Below, in pieces: positions 24,436 to 33,637 of a stretch of DNA of 64,000 nt (position 1 is the first letter of the stretch; each line of letters opens with the position of its first letter). The stretch is taken from NCBI GenBank assembly GCA_964392465.1, contig CAYMPC010000001.1:1-64000 (forward strand). The letters are read 5' to 3'. Position numbers and translations under genes: made by a program. The notes beneath the pieces are model-generated. The model was not told the DNA's origin and ran no database searches. It saw only the letters and a list, made by a program, of their open reading frames with translations. This DNA comes from JAAXVZ01 sp964392465. GTDB lineage: Archaea; Nanobdellota; Nanobdellia; Woesearchaeales; GW2011-AR15.

Positions 24436-25053
24436 ATGACAGAAGAACCATTCTTATTAGTCAGCCTTGAAGAGGAAAAAGCAAAATCACTGGCGCAAGT
24501 ATTAAGTAATGATACTGCAAGAAAAATTTTGGATTTTTTATCTAAGGTTGAACATTCCACAGAAACAGAAATTTCAAAGCAGATGAAAGTTCCTTTATCT
24601 ACTGTCCATTATAACTTATCCCTTTTAGTGAAAACAAAATTAGTTTCTGACGAACAATTTACCTATTCAGAAAAAGGTAAACAGATAATTCATTATTCTC
24701 TGTCAAATAAATATGTAATAATAGCTCCAAAAAAAAGTGAACTTTTAAAAGAAAAACTGAAAAAATTCCTTCCAGTCATGGCAGTTTCAACAGTTGTTTC
24801 AATTGGAATAAAATATTTATGGAACTCTTTTTCTTCTTTTTCACCTGCTCCAACTTTAATGATGGAAAAAACACTAATTGAAGAAACAGCAGACGTTGGA
24901 GCAAGAGTTGCATCTTCAAGCCAGGAGGCATTTACTCCTTTATTACAAACACAAGAATTTGCTTTGTGGTTTTTATTTGGTTCTGTTTTTACATTACTAC
25001 TCTATTTTATATGGGCCGAAATAATTATCAAAAAGATAGATAAAAAACAATAG
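24436..25053 (+). CDS. Membrane-bound ArsR-like winged-helix regulator
   Basis: The 205-residue protein has an N-terminal winged helix (LSNDTARKILDFLSKVEHSTETEISKQMKVPLSTVHYNLSLLVKTKLV, then a wing YSEKGKQIIHYSL), and two hydrophobic segments (about 115-132 and 173-195) with an outer loop of about 40 residues. It could sense a membrane or external signal while bound to DNA. It lies 45 bases upstream of an ABC-2 exporter on the same strand, so control of that exporter is likely (inference). A TATA-like CTATTTAAATATATG lies about 26 bases upstream. Confidence 0.82.
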   Translation: MTEEPFLLVSLEEEKAKSLAQVLSNDTARKILDFLSKVEHSTETEISKQMKVPLSTVHYNLSLLVKTKLVSDEQFTYSEKGKQIIHYSLSNKYVIIAPKKSELLKEKLKKFLPVMAVSTVVSIGIKYLWNSFSSFSPAPTLMMEKTLIEETADVGARVASSSQEAFTPLLQTQEFALWFLFGSVFTLLLYFIWAEIIIKKIDKKQ

Positions 25054-25098
25054 CTTTTTATTCTACCTTTAATTAATTTTTCCTTAAAAAGAGGAAAA

Positions 25099-26043
25099 AT
25101 GAAGACCCCTATAATAGTTCTAAAGAGATTAACAAAATCATTTGACACTAACATAGTTCTTTCTGATATAAATCTTGAGGTAAACAAAGGCGAAATATTA
25201 GGGATTATTGGTGCATCTGGAAGTGGAAAAACAACTTTTTTGAATACGCTAATAGGATTTGTACAACCAGACAAAGGAGACATTTTATTTAGTGATGATG
25301 GCAAAGAGTTTGTTTCTATATACGAAAATCATGATTTTATAAAAAGAAAGGTAGGTTTTGCTTCTCAGACGCCCTCTTTTTATTCAAAGCTGACAGTATA
25401 TGAGAATTTAGATTATTTTGGTTCTTTATATGGTCTTTCAAAAGAAGCACGAAAACAAAATATTGAAACATTGTTAGAGTTAGTTGAACTTAGCAAAGCA
25501 AAAAAGACATTAGCAGAGAATCTTTCAGGAGGCATGCAAAGAAGATTAGATATAGCATGTTCTTTAATTCATGATCCAAGCATTTTGATTTTGGATGAAC
25601 CCACATCAGATTTAGATCCTGTTCTTGGGAAACATATTTGGTATTTGGTTCAAAGAATAAACAAAAGAGGCACAACAATAGTTGTGGCAAGCCATAATTT
25701 TTTAGATATTGAAACGGTGTGTTCCAGAATAGCAATTCTTACAGAAGGAAAAATGACTAATCTTGGGACAATACAGGAACTTACAAGCACACTCTCAAAA
25801 GGCCAGGAAATGCATATAGAAACATATCCAGGGAATTATGAAAAAATCTCAAAGCAATTAGAGGATTCTTTAATTATAAAAAAAGAGAATAGAGGAAACG
25901 AACTGGTTATTTATACAACAAAACCAGACAAGGTCTTGAACAAACTATTAACTATTTTGTCTAGACAAGAAGAACACATAATGGATTTAAAAATAATTAG
26001 AAGAAGTTTAGGAGATGTTTTTTCAAAAGTGACAAAAAAATGA
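25099..26043 (+). CDS. ABC-2 type exporter, ATP-binding subunit
   Basis: The 314-residue ATPase has Walker A GASGSGKTT (about residue 37), Q-loop ASQTPSF, signature LSGGMQRR, Walker B ILILDEPTSDLD, and H-loop VVASHNF, followed by a C-terminal domain of about 95 residues often found in drug or polysaccharide exporters. It powers the permease encoded directly downstream, with which it overlaps by four bases (ATGA). The HTH-membrane protein upstream is the probable regulator. Substrate unknown. Confidence 0.94.
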   Translation: MKTPIIVLKRLTKSFDTNIVLSDINLEVNKGEILGIIGASGSGKTTFLNTLIGFVQPDKGDILFSDDGKEFVSIYENHDFIKRKVGFASQTPSFYSKLTVYENLDYFGSLYGLSKEARKQNIETLLELVELSKAKKTLAENLSGGMQRRLDIACSLIHDPSILILDEPTSDLDPVLGKHIWYLVQRINKRGTTIVVASHNFLDIETVCSRIAILTEGKMTNLGTIQELTSTLSKGQEMHIETYPGNYEKISKQLEDSLIIKKENRGNELVIYTTKPDKVLNKLLTILSRQEEHIMDLKIIRRSLGDVFSKVTKK

Positions 26044-27992
26044 AACTGTTTAGTGTAATTAAAAAAGATATAATGCTTTTACTAAGATCTAGAATATCAA
26101 GTTTTGTTTTAATATTGGGGCCATTATTAATAATTATTCTAGTTGGTTTTTCCTTTAGTACAAGTTCTTTTAATCTAAAAATAGGTGTTTATTCTGATAG
26201 TTATTCAGAATTAAGTGAATCCTTGATTGAAACACTAAAGGAAGATAATTATGCTGTTTCAAAATATTCAACAGAGGAGATGTGTATTGAAGAAATTAAG
26301 GAAGGTAAGACACATGCATGTATAATTTTTCCTCCAGGTATGAGTATAACAAATGAATACAAAGAAGTAGTTAGATTATATGTTGATCAATCAAAAATAA
26401 ATTTGGCTTACCTTGTCATGTCCACTTTAACAAGTTCATTTGGGGAGAAATCAACAGAAATAAGCAAAGACTTAACCAACAAGATAGTAGATTCTTTGTT
26501 TTATGCAAAAAACACCTTAATTAAATTAGAAAACCCACTTTCTGATGCAAAAAAGCGAAATATTGAAATCACAGAAGATACAGAAGCGTCTATAGAAGGA
26601 TTGGAAAAATTAGATTTAAGTTCAACAGATGTTAGTTTAGATGCACGCACAAACAAGATTCAATCAGAGATAGACACCCTCCTTTTAGAATCTACAAAAT
26701 TAATTAAGAACAGCATGAACTTAGTAGAGAGCCTCGACGAATGGACACAAGGAAACGGAACAGCATATTTGGAGGAATTAGAATCAGAACTTCAAGAGTT
26801 AAATGTTACTTTATACACAAAACATAATGAAACCAAAAATGAAATTATCTTATTAACAGAGGAGCTTAACCAAACAATAACAGAAATTACTGAGAAACTA
26901 GATAATGCAAGAGAAGTCAATTTTGAGGTGTTAGATAAAACTAAAAAAGTCAAAGAAAACATAATAATTGTTAAAGAAAACACAGAAGAGATTGACAACA
27001 AGGTAGCAGAAATACTTAATAATATCAATTCAGTAGAAATAACAAATGTTGAGAACATTGCAAGCCCAATAATAACAGAAATAAACCCAATTGTCAAATC
27101 ACAAACAAACCTTGGGTTTTTGTTTCCAAGTTTGATAGTGATGCTAATTATGTTTATTGGTTTATTGCTCCCTTCCTCGTTGATTATCATGGAAAAAAAA
27201 TCAAAATCTTTTTTCAGGGTTTTTACAACACCAACAAAAAACAGATTATATGTTCTTTCAACATTTATAACTAGTATGTTGATAATATTTTTCCAAGTCA
27301 TGATTATCTTATTTGTTTCACAATTATATTTCAAAATCAATTTATTAAGTTCTTTTTTTATTTTATTTATTTCATTAATTATGATTATGTCCTTATTTGT
27401 AATTATGGGTATGTTTATAGGTTATGTTTTTAACAGTGAAGAAATAGCAATGATGGCAGCGGTTTCAATAGGAAGTTTACTTTTGTTAACTTCAGGAATA
27501 GTTTTTCCATTAGAGAGCATGCCTAACTATATATTAGATAAAGCAAAAATGAACCCAATGCTTTTGGGTTCGGAGATGTTTAAAAAATCACTTCTTTTTG
27601 GGGCAAATTTTGAATCAATCAAACAATCTTTTATGTATTTAGCTATCTTTTTTTTGACTTTCCTCTTTTTTATACTTTTAATAAAAAAACATAAAAGAAT
27701 AATTTACTTGATAAAAAAACCATTTCAAGTGAGACAAAAAAAAGAAAAACTGATGCAGCTTTTTGATTTTGCTGACAGAAAAGCAAAAACGCTTCCAGAA
27801 TTCATTATTTCTCTTCATAGTATGACAAATGAAAAATTTACAGAACTGCTGAATAAATCTGCATTTTATGAATGGATGTTATATGTTGAAAAAAATAAAG
27901 TTTTGGCAGGAAAAATAAAAAACATATCTTCAAAAGAAGAATTAAACAATTTCCTTATTGAAGAAATAAAAAAACAAACAAAAAATAAATAA
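26040..27992 (+). CDS. ABC-2 type exporter permease with large outer coiled coil
   Basis: The 650-residue permease has one N-terminal helix (about 19-38), an outer region of some 320 residues with long coiled-coil segments (KLDNAREVNFEVLDKTKKV, KTLIKLENPLSDAKKR), and a five-helix C-terminal block (about 368-560) with the family VFPLESMP motif. After the last helix there is an additional cytoplasmic tail of about 95 residues (from KPFQVRQKK to the end) that I do not recognise. The layout resembles YhgE/Pip-like and ABC-2 proteins exporting lipids, peptides or drugs. Confidence 0.88.
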   Translation: MKLFSVIKKDIMLLLRSRISSFVLILGPLLIIILVGFSFSTSSFNLKIGVYSDSYSELSESLIETLKEDNYAVSKYSTEEMCIEEIKEGKTHACIIFPPGMSITNEYKEVVRLYVDQSKINLAYLVMSTLTSSFGEKSTEISKDLTNKIVDSLFYAKNTLIKLENPLSDAKKRNIEITEDTEASIEGLEKLDLSSTDVSLDARTNKIQSEIDTLLLESTKLIKNSMNLVESLDEWTQGNGTAYLEELESELQELNVTLYTKHNETKNEIILLTEELNQTITEITEKLDNAREVNFEVLDKTKKVKENIIIVKENTEEIDNKVAEILNNINSVEITNVENIASPIITEINPIVKSQTNLGFLFPSLIVMLIMFIGLLLPSSLIIMEKKSKSFFRVFTTPTKNRLYVLSTFITSMLIIFFQVMIILFVSQLYFKINLLSSFFILFISLIMIMSLFVIMGMFIGYVFNSEEIAMMAAVSIGSLLLLTSGIVFPLESMPNYILDKAKMNPMLLGSEMFKKSLLFGANFESIKQSFMYLAIFFLTFLFFILLIKKHKRIIYLIKKPFQVRQKKEKLMQLFDFADRKAKTLPEFIISLHSMTNEKFTELLNKSAFYEWMLYVEKNKVLAGKIKNISSKEELNNFLIEEIKKQTKNK

Positions 27993-28024
27993 TACTTTTA
28001 AAACATAGGATATTTCTTAAACAA

Positions 28025-28714
28025 ATGAAAACCTTTAGAAACATTTACCTTTTAGGAAGCTCACATGTGGCATCCGAAAGCATTAGGCAGGTTAAGCAGA
28101 ATATTGAAAAAATTGCACCGGATATTATAGCGCTTGAACTTGACAGTGGAAGAGCATATGCACTAAAACACAAGGTTAAGAGACAAAAAAATATTGACCT
28201 TGTCAAAATATTAGGACTTCCTGGTTTTTTATTCTACCTTTTTGGAGAATTTATACAGAGAAAATTAGGCAAAATAATGAATATAAGTCCAGGATCTGAG
28301 ATGCTGACAGCTATCAGACTTGCAGAGGAAAAAAAATTGCCTGTCTTTTTTATAGATCGAGAAATTCAAATTACATTATCCAGATTTTCCAAACACGTAA
28401 AAAAAAGAGAGATACTAAAAATGTTTTTTGATGTTGTTTTTGGTTTTTTTAAAAAAGAAAAAGTAAAGATTGACTTATCAAAATTACCTTCTGAAGAATT
28501 AATAAGTTTTGTTTTGAGCGAGACAAAAGAGAGGTATCCTTCTTTTTATAAGATCCTTATTTATGAGAGAGACAGGTTTATGGCCAACAAATTATATGCT
28601 CTCTCCTCTTCTTTTCCGGATAAAAAAATATTTGCTGTTTCTGGAGCAGGACATAGTAAAGGAATTTTGAATTATCTAGAACAAATTTCAAAGCAAGAGC
28701 ATAAATTTACTTGA
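28025..28714 (+). CDS. TraB/PrgY-family protein
   Basis: The 229-residue protein starts RNIYLLGSSHVASES, the metal-type G-x-S-H-x-x-x-x-S of the TraB/GumN/Tiki superfamily, and contains DIIALELDSGRAYAL, FFIDREIQITLSRF, ERDRFMANKLY and AVSGAGHSKGI with conserved E, R-D-x-x-M and G-x-G-H residues. TraB-like proteins include putative metallopeptidases; some membrane-bound members respond to peptide pheromones. This one has no C-terminal membrane domain. Its last eight bases overlap the end of the convergent MEMO1 gene. Confidence 0.85.
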   Translation: MKTFRNIYLLGSSHVASESIRQVKQNIEKIAPDIIALELDSGRAYALKHKVKRQKNIDLVKILGLPGFLFYLFGEFIQRKLGKIMNISPGSEMLTAIRLAEEKKLPVFFIDREIQITLSRFSKHVKKREILKMFFDVVFGFFKKEKVKIDLSKLPSEELISFVLSETKERYPSFYKILIYERDRFMANKLYALSSSFPDKKIFAVSGAGHSKGILNYLEQISKQEHKFT

Positions 28715-29576
28715 AAACCATGCTGACATAGCTCACTGAATTTTTATAATCCCCGAGGATGTCTCCTGAAGTATAATGCATTAATAAATTGGCTTTTGGT
28801 TTTTTTTCATAGTTTTCTAGCATAGCCAAAAAGACAAGAAGTGGCATATAACCGCAAATAGTTATTCTTGTTGAATTTATATACTCTTTAAATCCTTGTG
28901 TGTCTAACTTTGCGATAATGTCAATTGCGCCCTTGTCAAGAGAAGTGATTCTTTCAGGAATATCTGTTGAAAAAGGGATATAATGATAATTTCTTCCATA
29001 ATGTGTAAAATCAGAACTTAAAATAAAGAGTATTTTTTTATTAATCTTTTTGAAATAATCATATAATTCTTTTCCTAATATATTGAAATCTAAATCGTTT
29101 CCAATACCTATGGGAATAATTCTGAGTTCTTTTAGTTTGTCCCTGTTTGCATATTGCAAAAAGGGGAGCTGGACCTCAATAGAATGTTCGTAAAGATGAA
29201 TATCCTCTCTTATTTTTAATGAGGTGTTTTCACTTATTCCTTTGATGATTTCTTTATGTGTTCTTATTGTTCCAAGAGGGGTTTCCCAGTCTTCTAGAGA
29301 TAATCCTGAGTTAATATCAGAATGATTAGGTGCTAAAATAACAAAAGCATCTGGAAATTCAGATTCCGCAATCTCCATATAGCTCCATGCAGCACAAGGT
29401 CCAGAGAAAAAATATCCAGCATGTGGAGAAATTACAGCAATTATATTTTTGTTTCTTCTTTTTATAGGCAAATCTCCTGGCCCTTTTTTTGAATAAAAGC
29501 AAGCCTCTATTTGTTTATTTAACCCTTCAAAAGATCCTTCGTAAAATTGTCCTGCCACACAAGATTTTCTTACCAT
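28707..29576 (-). CDS. MEMO1 family protein
   Basis: The 289-residue protein begins VRKSCVAGQFYEGSFEGLNKQI and has ISPHAGYFFSGPCAAWSY, LAPNHSD, SIEVQLPFLQY and LSSDFTHYG, the conserved His/Cys/Asp pattern of the MEMO (AmmeMemoRadiSam B) family, related to class III extradiol dioxygenases and able to bind Fe or Cu. In archaea the biochemical role is unknown, although it often occurs with AmmeMemoRadiSam A and a radical SAM protein; neither is adjacent here. TATA-like element CTTTTTAAAGG (near 29599-29610) suggests a leaderless mRNA. Confidence 0.93.
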   Translation of the reverse strand: MVRKSCVAGQFYEGSFEGLNKQIEACFYSKKGPGDLPIKRRNKNIIAVISPHAGYFFSGPCAAWSYMEIAESEFPDAFVILAPNHSDINSGLSLEDWETPLGTIRTHKEIIKGISENTSLKIREDIHLYEHSIEVQLPFLQYANRDKLKELRIIPIGIGNDLDFNILGKELYDYFKKINKKILFILSSDFTHYGRNYHYIPFSTDIPERITSLDKGAIDIIAKLDTQGFKEYINSTRITICGYMPLLVFLAMLENYEKKPKANLLMHYTSGDILGDYKNSVSYVSMVFK

Positions 29577-29647
29577 ATAATATCATATTAGAAATACCTT
29601 TAAAAAGCTATTTGATACCATCAAAAAAACTTTTGAAATTTTAGCAA

Positions 29648-29660
29648 CTTTTAAATAAAC
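29648..29660 (+). promoter_or_regulatory. TATA-like box for the polyprenol glycosyltransferase
   Basis: CTTTTAAATAAAC centred about 25 bases before ATG 29680. Confidence 0.5.
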
Positions 29661-29679
29661 AAGCACTTTAATAAAAAAA

Positions 29680-30609
29680 ATGGAAATATCTGTTGTTATT
29701 GCAGCATATAATGAAGAAGAGAACATTCAAGATCTTTATACTAAAATTACTAAGGTATTAAAAGAGTTAAAAAAAGAATATGAAATATTGATAGTAGATG
29801 ACGGCTCAACAGATAGAACCTTTTTGGAATTGGAAAAGATAAACAGAAAAGACAAGAAATTAAGAATAATAAAATTTAGAAAAAATTTTGGGCAAAGCGC
29901 AGCATGGGACGCAGGATTTAATAATGCCAAAGGCAAAATTATTATAACAATGGATGCAGATCTTCAAAACGATCCAGAAGACATTCCTAAACTGTTAGAT
30001 GAACTTGAAAAAGGATATGACGTTATATCTGGGTGGAGATATGCAAGAAAAGATTCTTTTTCAAAAAAAATATTTTCTTCTTTTTCTAGATTTCTAAGAA
30101 AAAGAGTTATAGATGATAAGATACATGACTCAGGGTGCTCCTTGAAAGCCTATAAAAAAGAATGTGTTGAAGGGATTGAGTTGCATGGAGAAATGCACAG
30201 ATATATTACAGAAATTATGGCATTAAAAGGATATAAAATAGGAGAACACAAGGTTAATCATTTTCAAAGGAAACACGGAAAAACAAAATATAATCTAATT
30301 AGGTTGCCAAAAGGATTCTTAGACCTTTTAGTAATTGCTTTCTGGCAAAAATATTCATCAAGGCCGATTCATTTATTTGGAGGATTGGGATTACTGATGA
30401 CGTTTTTGGGAATTGTTTTAGGAGGCTATCTTGTTTTTATTAAGTTCCTTTATAATGTAGCTATATCTAACAGGCCACTCCTTTTATTAGCAGTTCTTTT
30501 TATTCTTTTAGGAATACAATTTATTGTTTTTGGATTGATAGCAGATATACTTATAAAAATGTATTATTCAGGAAATAAAAAAAACTATTCGATAGAAAAA
30601 TTAATTTGA
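29680..30609 (+). CDS. Membrane-bound polyprenyl-phosphate glycosyltransferase (GT2, DPM/GtrB type)
   Basis: The 309-residue protein has the GT-A domain with VVIAAYNEEENIQDLY, VDDGSTDRT and TMDADLQNDPEDIP (metal-binding D-x-D), then a conserved HDSGCSLKAY-like IHDSGCSLKAYK segment, and two C-terminal membrane helices (about 230-250 and 265-288), as in GtrB/ArnC-like enzymes that load a sugar on polyprenol phosphate. Convergent neighbours are a GT39 and an LPG-synthase-like protein, so a surface glycosylation locus is likely. The sugar is unknown. Confidence 0.92.
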   Translation: MEISVVIAAYNEEENIQDLYTKITKVLKELKKEYEILIVDDGSTDRTFLELEKINRKDKKLRIIKFRKNFGQSAAWDAGFNNAKGKIIITMDADLQNDPEDIPKLLDELEKGYDVISGWRYARKDSFSKKIFSSFSRFLRKRVIDDKIHDSGCSLKAYKKECVEGIELHGEMHRYITEIMALKGYKIGEHKVNHFQRKHGKTKYNLIRLPKGFLDLLVIAFWQKYSSRPIHLFGGLGLLMTFLGIVLGGYLVFIKFLYNVAISNRPLLLLAVLFILLGIQFIVFGLIADILIKMYYSGNKKNYSIEKLI

Positions 30610-30618
30610 ATTCTTTTT

Positions 30619-31581
30619 TTATATTTTCTTTATTAGTTTGACCCACCCAAAAAAACCAAGGAAAGCAACGTATATTAGTTGTATAATATGCAGGCTGAAC
30701 GATAAAAGTACAGCATTTTCTAAGGAATATCCTAAAACAATTAAACTAATTACCCATAGACTCTCAAAAGTTCCAAAATTAGCTATCCCTCCAAAAGGAA
30801 TAATACCCGAAAGAACACCCATAGGTACAACAAATAATAGAATACTCAAAGGAAGATAGAAACCTAAAGATATTATCAAGAAGAAATAGCAGAAAAACCC
30901 AAGGCCAAAAGACAAAAGAGAAAGGAAAAAAACAGAGAAAATAGTCTCTTTTTTTTTATAACTCATAAAACTTTTCAAGAAAAGAAATGTGTTCTTCTTA
31001 ATATTGGCAAAAAAATTTAATTTTAAAATTTTATTTTTCCAAATTTTTTCTAAAACAGAAATTAAAAACAAAGGGTTAAATAAAGAATAAATCACACAAA
31101 TCAAAGATAGCAAAAAAACCAAAGTAAAAAAAAAGCTTTTGTTGTAATCTAATTTTAAAGGATTGGAAAAAATAAGTCCTATAAATAACATCAAAACAAT
31201 AACAACAAAATCAAATAGTCTTGCAACAATAAAAGAAGAGAAGGCCTCTTTATAATCTCCTTGTTTTGTTTTTTTAATCAAGAAAGGGTAGCTCAACTCT
31301 CCCAGTTTGAAAGGTAAAAGGTAATTTAGAAAATTATAAACAAAAACAATATCTAACATATTGCTTAGACTTGTTTTGTTTTTCAGCAAAACTCTAAACC
31401 TTACAGCCCTCACTATAAGTACAAAAGTATAAAGGACAAGTGCAATTATTAGATATTCTATTTGAATATTTTTTCCTATTTCTATATATTTATTAATATC
31501 TGTTTTTGATAGCAGCAAATAAAGAAGAATAAAACTAATAAAAAAGGAAATTAGTAATTTTATGAAATCTTTTTTTTTCAT
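30619..31581 (-). CDS. UPF0104/LPG-synthase transmembrane-region protein, putative flippase-like
   Basis: The 320-residue protein has about eight hydrophobic segments and the family pattern of the lysylphosphatidylglycerol-synthase TM region (FKLGELSYPFLIKK, FIVARLFDF, IPFGGIANFGTFESLWVI). Stand-alone archaeal members lack the aminoacyl-transferase domain, and are suspected to move lipid-linked intermediates across the membrane (family-level hypothesis). It overlaps the GT39 gene by four bases, so both act together, probably in glycan or glycolipid assembly. Confidence 0.85.
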   Translation of the reverse strand: MKKKDFIKLLISFFISFILLYLLLSKTDINKYIEIGKNIQIEYLIIALVLYTFVLIVRAVRFRVLLKNKTSLSNMLDIVFVYNFLNYLLPFKLGELSYPFLIKKTKQGDYKEAFSSFIVARLFDFVVIVLMLFIGLIFSNPLKLDYNKSFFFTLVFLLSLICVIYSLFNPLFLISVLEKIWKNKILKLNFFANIKKNTFLFLKSFMSYKKKETIFSVFFLSLLSFGLGFFCYFFLIISLGFYLPLSILLFVVPMGVLSGIIPFGGIANFGTFESLWVISLIVLGYSLENAVLLSFSLHIIQLIYVAFLGFFGWVKLIKKI

Positions 31582-33377
31582 TCTAAGTTAATATATCTTA
31601 TCTCATAAAAAGAGCCATCTGTTCTAGAATATTGCCTATTCAAAAGAGCTTTATCTTGCAGCATAGAATTAAGCGCTGTTTCATTAAAAGTGCCTCCTTT
31701 TCTGAATAAAAAAAAGATTGGCTGTACTTGCTGTTGGCTAGCTTGAAAAAATCCGAATTGAACAAGCCTATAGTTATCTCTTATATAATTCATAACTTCT
31801 TGATTTTGAAAGTAATAATTGATCCCCCACTGATACATAAAAATCCAGTTTACATTATTCTCTTCTTCGGCCTTTTTCAGATATTCTGCTGTTGCTGGAG
31901 GTTTATACCCCTTTATTCCTGCATGCCACAACACACCAAAACTCTGCCCAGTAGAATGAAACATTCTATCTTCTTTTTGAGCGTATTCTCTAATATAATC
32001 TCCAGCAATATCCAACCCAGGAAATTGCGTGTCAAATTGTCTGTTTTTTGCCTCTATTGACTTTGCATATAAAGCAGAATTTGGGAGGGGAAATAAGAAA
32101 ATGAAAACAAAAAAAATTGCAATTTTTATTAATAATTTGCTTTGCTTTTCATTAAAAAAACCCGCTATGTTAGAAGCAATAACATCCATAAAATAACCAA
32201 TCATAAATATAATTAAGGGAGCAACAGGAAATTGATGATAGCTGTGTCCACTCAATTTATATCCCATAATAAATAAAAACACAAAGACAGAAATAAAATA
32301 CCAAAACATGAACCTGTAACCTAATTTGTTTTTATTTTTTGAGAAGTAAAGCATAAGGAAAAGGAATGAGCCTATAAAAGCAAAATAAACGCCAATCATA
32401 CTATAATTATCAGTAACATAACTCTTCATTATATTCCAAAAATCACTACTTCCTACCATGCTTAGATCAACAAGATTAACAAGATCATAAGAATCTAAAG
32501 AATCTTGGCTGAACTCTTTGCCAAAAATATTGTTTTTTACATATATTTCTGAATAAGCCATCCATCCTGGAAACCCAGAGAAGATTATTGCAGCAACTAA
32601 AAGAGAAAAGATAGTCTTTTTAGGATCTTTTTTGAAATTAAAGATAAGCTTTTTGAAAGGAAATGTGAAAAACATGGGTATTAAAATGACAACAAAAGTA
32701 TATTTTGTTATTGAGGCAAGCATTACAAAAAGAGAAGCAAGATAAAGATATGAAAATTTATTTTCTTCCAATTGTTTTTTAATCCATTTAATATAAAATA
32801 GAACTCCTAAAAGCATAAAAAAAAGCCCGGGATTAATAACATCAATATTATGGCTGAAAAAAACATACATGGGATTTATAGCAGATAGAAAAGCGCATAA
32901 TAGAGCAATATCTTCCCTTTCAAAAAGTTCTTTTATTAAAAAATAAAATACTAATACAGAGCCAAGGGAAAAAAGAATATTTGCAAGCCTAGCTATAACT
33001 AGGCTCTCGCCAAAGATCTTAAACAAAAATCCTACAATAACACCTATCATAGGGAAAGTGTCATTGTGCTGACCATCTAATGGTTCTCTTATGTTCTCTG
33101 TTGAATCTCTCATAGGGACAAAAAAACCATACTTGAAAAAACCCTCTCTTGCAAAATTTCTAGCTTCTGTTATATAGTGTGCAGTTTTCCAATTGTGGTA
33201 TCCAATTACAGGATATTGAATGTGATAGAATCTGAGATAAAAGCCATATGCTAAAAATCCAAGTAAAAGCACAATAACTACAATATAAGAACCATATTTT
33301 CGATTCAATTTAAGTAATTCAAATAAATTTGCTTCCTCTTCTTTAGAAATCTCAACTTTTTCTTTCTTTTTTCCCAT
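31578..33377 (-). CDS. GT39/PMT-like membrane glycosyltransferase
   Basis: The 599-residue protein starts with a short charged cytoplasmic tail, then about eleven hydrophobic segments and a soluble C-terminal domain of about 150 residues. After helix 1 comes a loop with FVPMRDSTENIREPLDGQ and HNDTFPM, the position of the acidic catalytic loop in GT39 (protein mannosyltransferase/ArnT-like) enzymes. These use polyprenol-linked sugars on the outer face, matching the GT2 next door. It forms an operon with the UPF0104 gene. The exact acceptor (protein or lipid) is not determinable. Confidence 0.85.
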   Translation of the reverse strand: MGKKKEKVEISKEEEANLFELLKLNRKYGSYIVVIVLLLGFLAYGFYLRFYHIQYPVIGYHNWKTAHYITEARNFAREGFFKYGFFVPMRDSTENIREPLDGQHNDTFPMIGVIVGFLFKIFGESLVIARLANILFSLGSVLVFYFLIKELFEREDIALLCAFLSAINPMYVFFSHNIDVINPGLFFMLLGVLFYIKWIKKQLEENKFSYLYLASLFVMLASITKYTFVVILIPMFFTFPFKKLIFNFKKDPKKTIFSLLVAAIIFSGFPGWMAYSEIYVKNNIFGKEFSQDSLDSYDLVNLVDLSMVGSSDFWNIMKSYVTDNYSMIGVYFAFIGSFLFLMLYFSKNKNKLGYRFMFWYFISVFVFLFIMGYKLSGHSYHQFPVAPLIIFMIGYFMDVIASNIAGFFNEKQSKLLIKIAIFFVFIFLFPLPNSALYAKSIEAKNRQFDTQFPGLDIAGDYIREYAQKEDRMFHSTGQSFGVLWHAGIKGYKPPATAEYLKKAEEENNVNWIFMYQWGINYYFQNQEVMNYIRDNYRLVQFGFFQASQQQVQPIFFLFRKGGTFNETALNSMLQDKALLNRQYSRTDGSFYEIRYINLE

Positions 33378-33470
33378 ACTAAATCAAGCCCCCACTACAA
33401 ATTGAGATATTCAGAATTATATAAATTTATTGACTACTATTGACTATAAAAAATAGCAGAAACAATTAAA

Positions 33471-33506
33471 CCCTCGAAGGACCCCACGAATGGAGCCCTC
33501 CCAGGG
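33471..33506 (-). ncRNA. GC-rich hairpin, possible small RNA
   Basis: A 36-base element, much richer in GC than its surroundings, folds on the minus strand as CCCT/AGGG, one G-G mismatch, GGA/TTC (one G-U), GGGCTCC/GGGGTCC and a six-base loop. The two G-U pairs in the seven-base stem become A-C mismatches on the plus strand, so the minus strand folds better. It sits upstream of the GT39 promoter, with a T-rich stretch downstream on the minus strand, so it may be a separate short RNA. No family recognised. Confidence 0.4.
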
Positions 33507-33535
33507 AAAAAGAGGTGAATGTAAAAGTAATGTAT

Positions 33536-33597
33536 CTACTTTAAAATAGTCACTTATTATATATAAAACTTTCTATTTTGATTACATTTCAAAGTAG
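33536..33597. repeat. Interrupted inverted repeat spanning a TATA-rich centre
   Basis: CTACTTT (33536-33542) pairs with AAAGTAG (33591-33597), and AAAATAG (33543-33549) with CTATTTT (33573-33579), around a TATATATA core near 33558-33566. It lies between the GT39 gene and the Ncs6-like gene. It could be a divergent promoter with symmetric operator arms; the 260-base gap contains no gene. Confidence 0.5.
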
Positions 33598-33637
33598 TAA
33601 CAAATACTTTTTTAAAACAAGATAATGTCTAATCTAT

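Noticed and set aside
33512..33524. GAGGTGA followed by ATG and then immediately TAA
   Set aside because: A start-stop of one codon; it may be chance, and the region is better explained by the GC-rich hairpin and palindrome.
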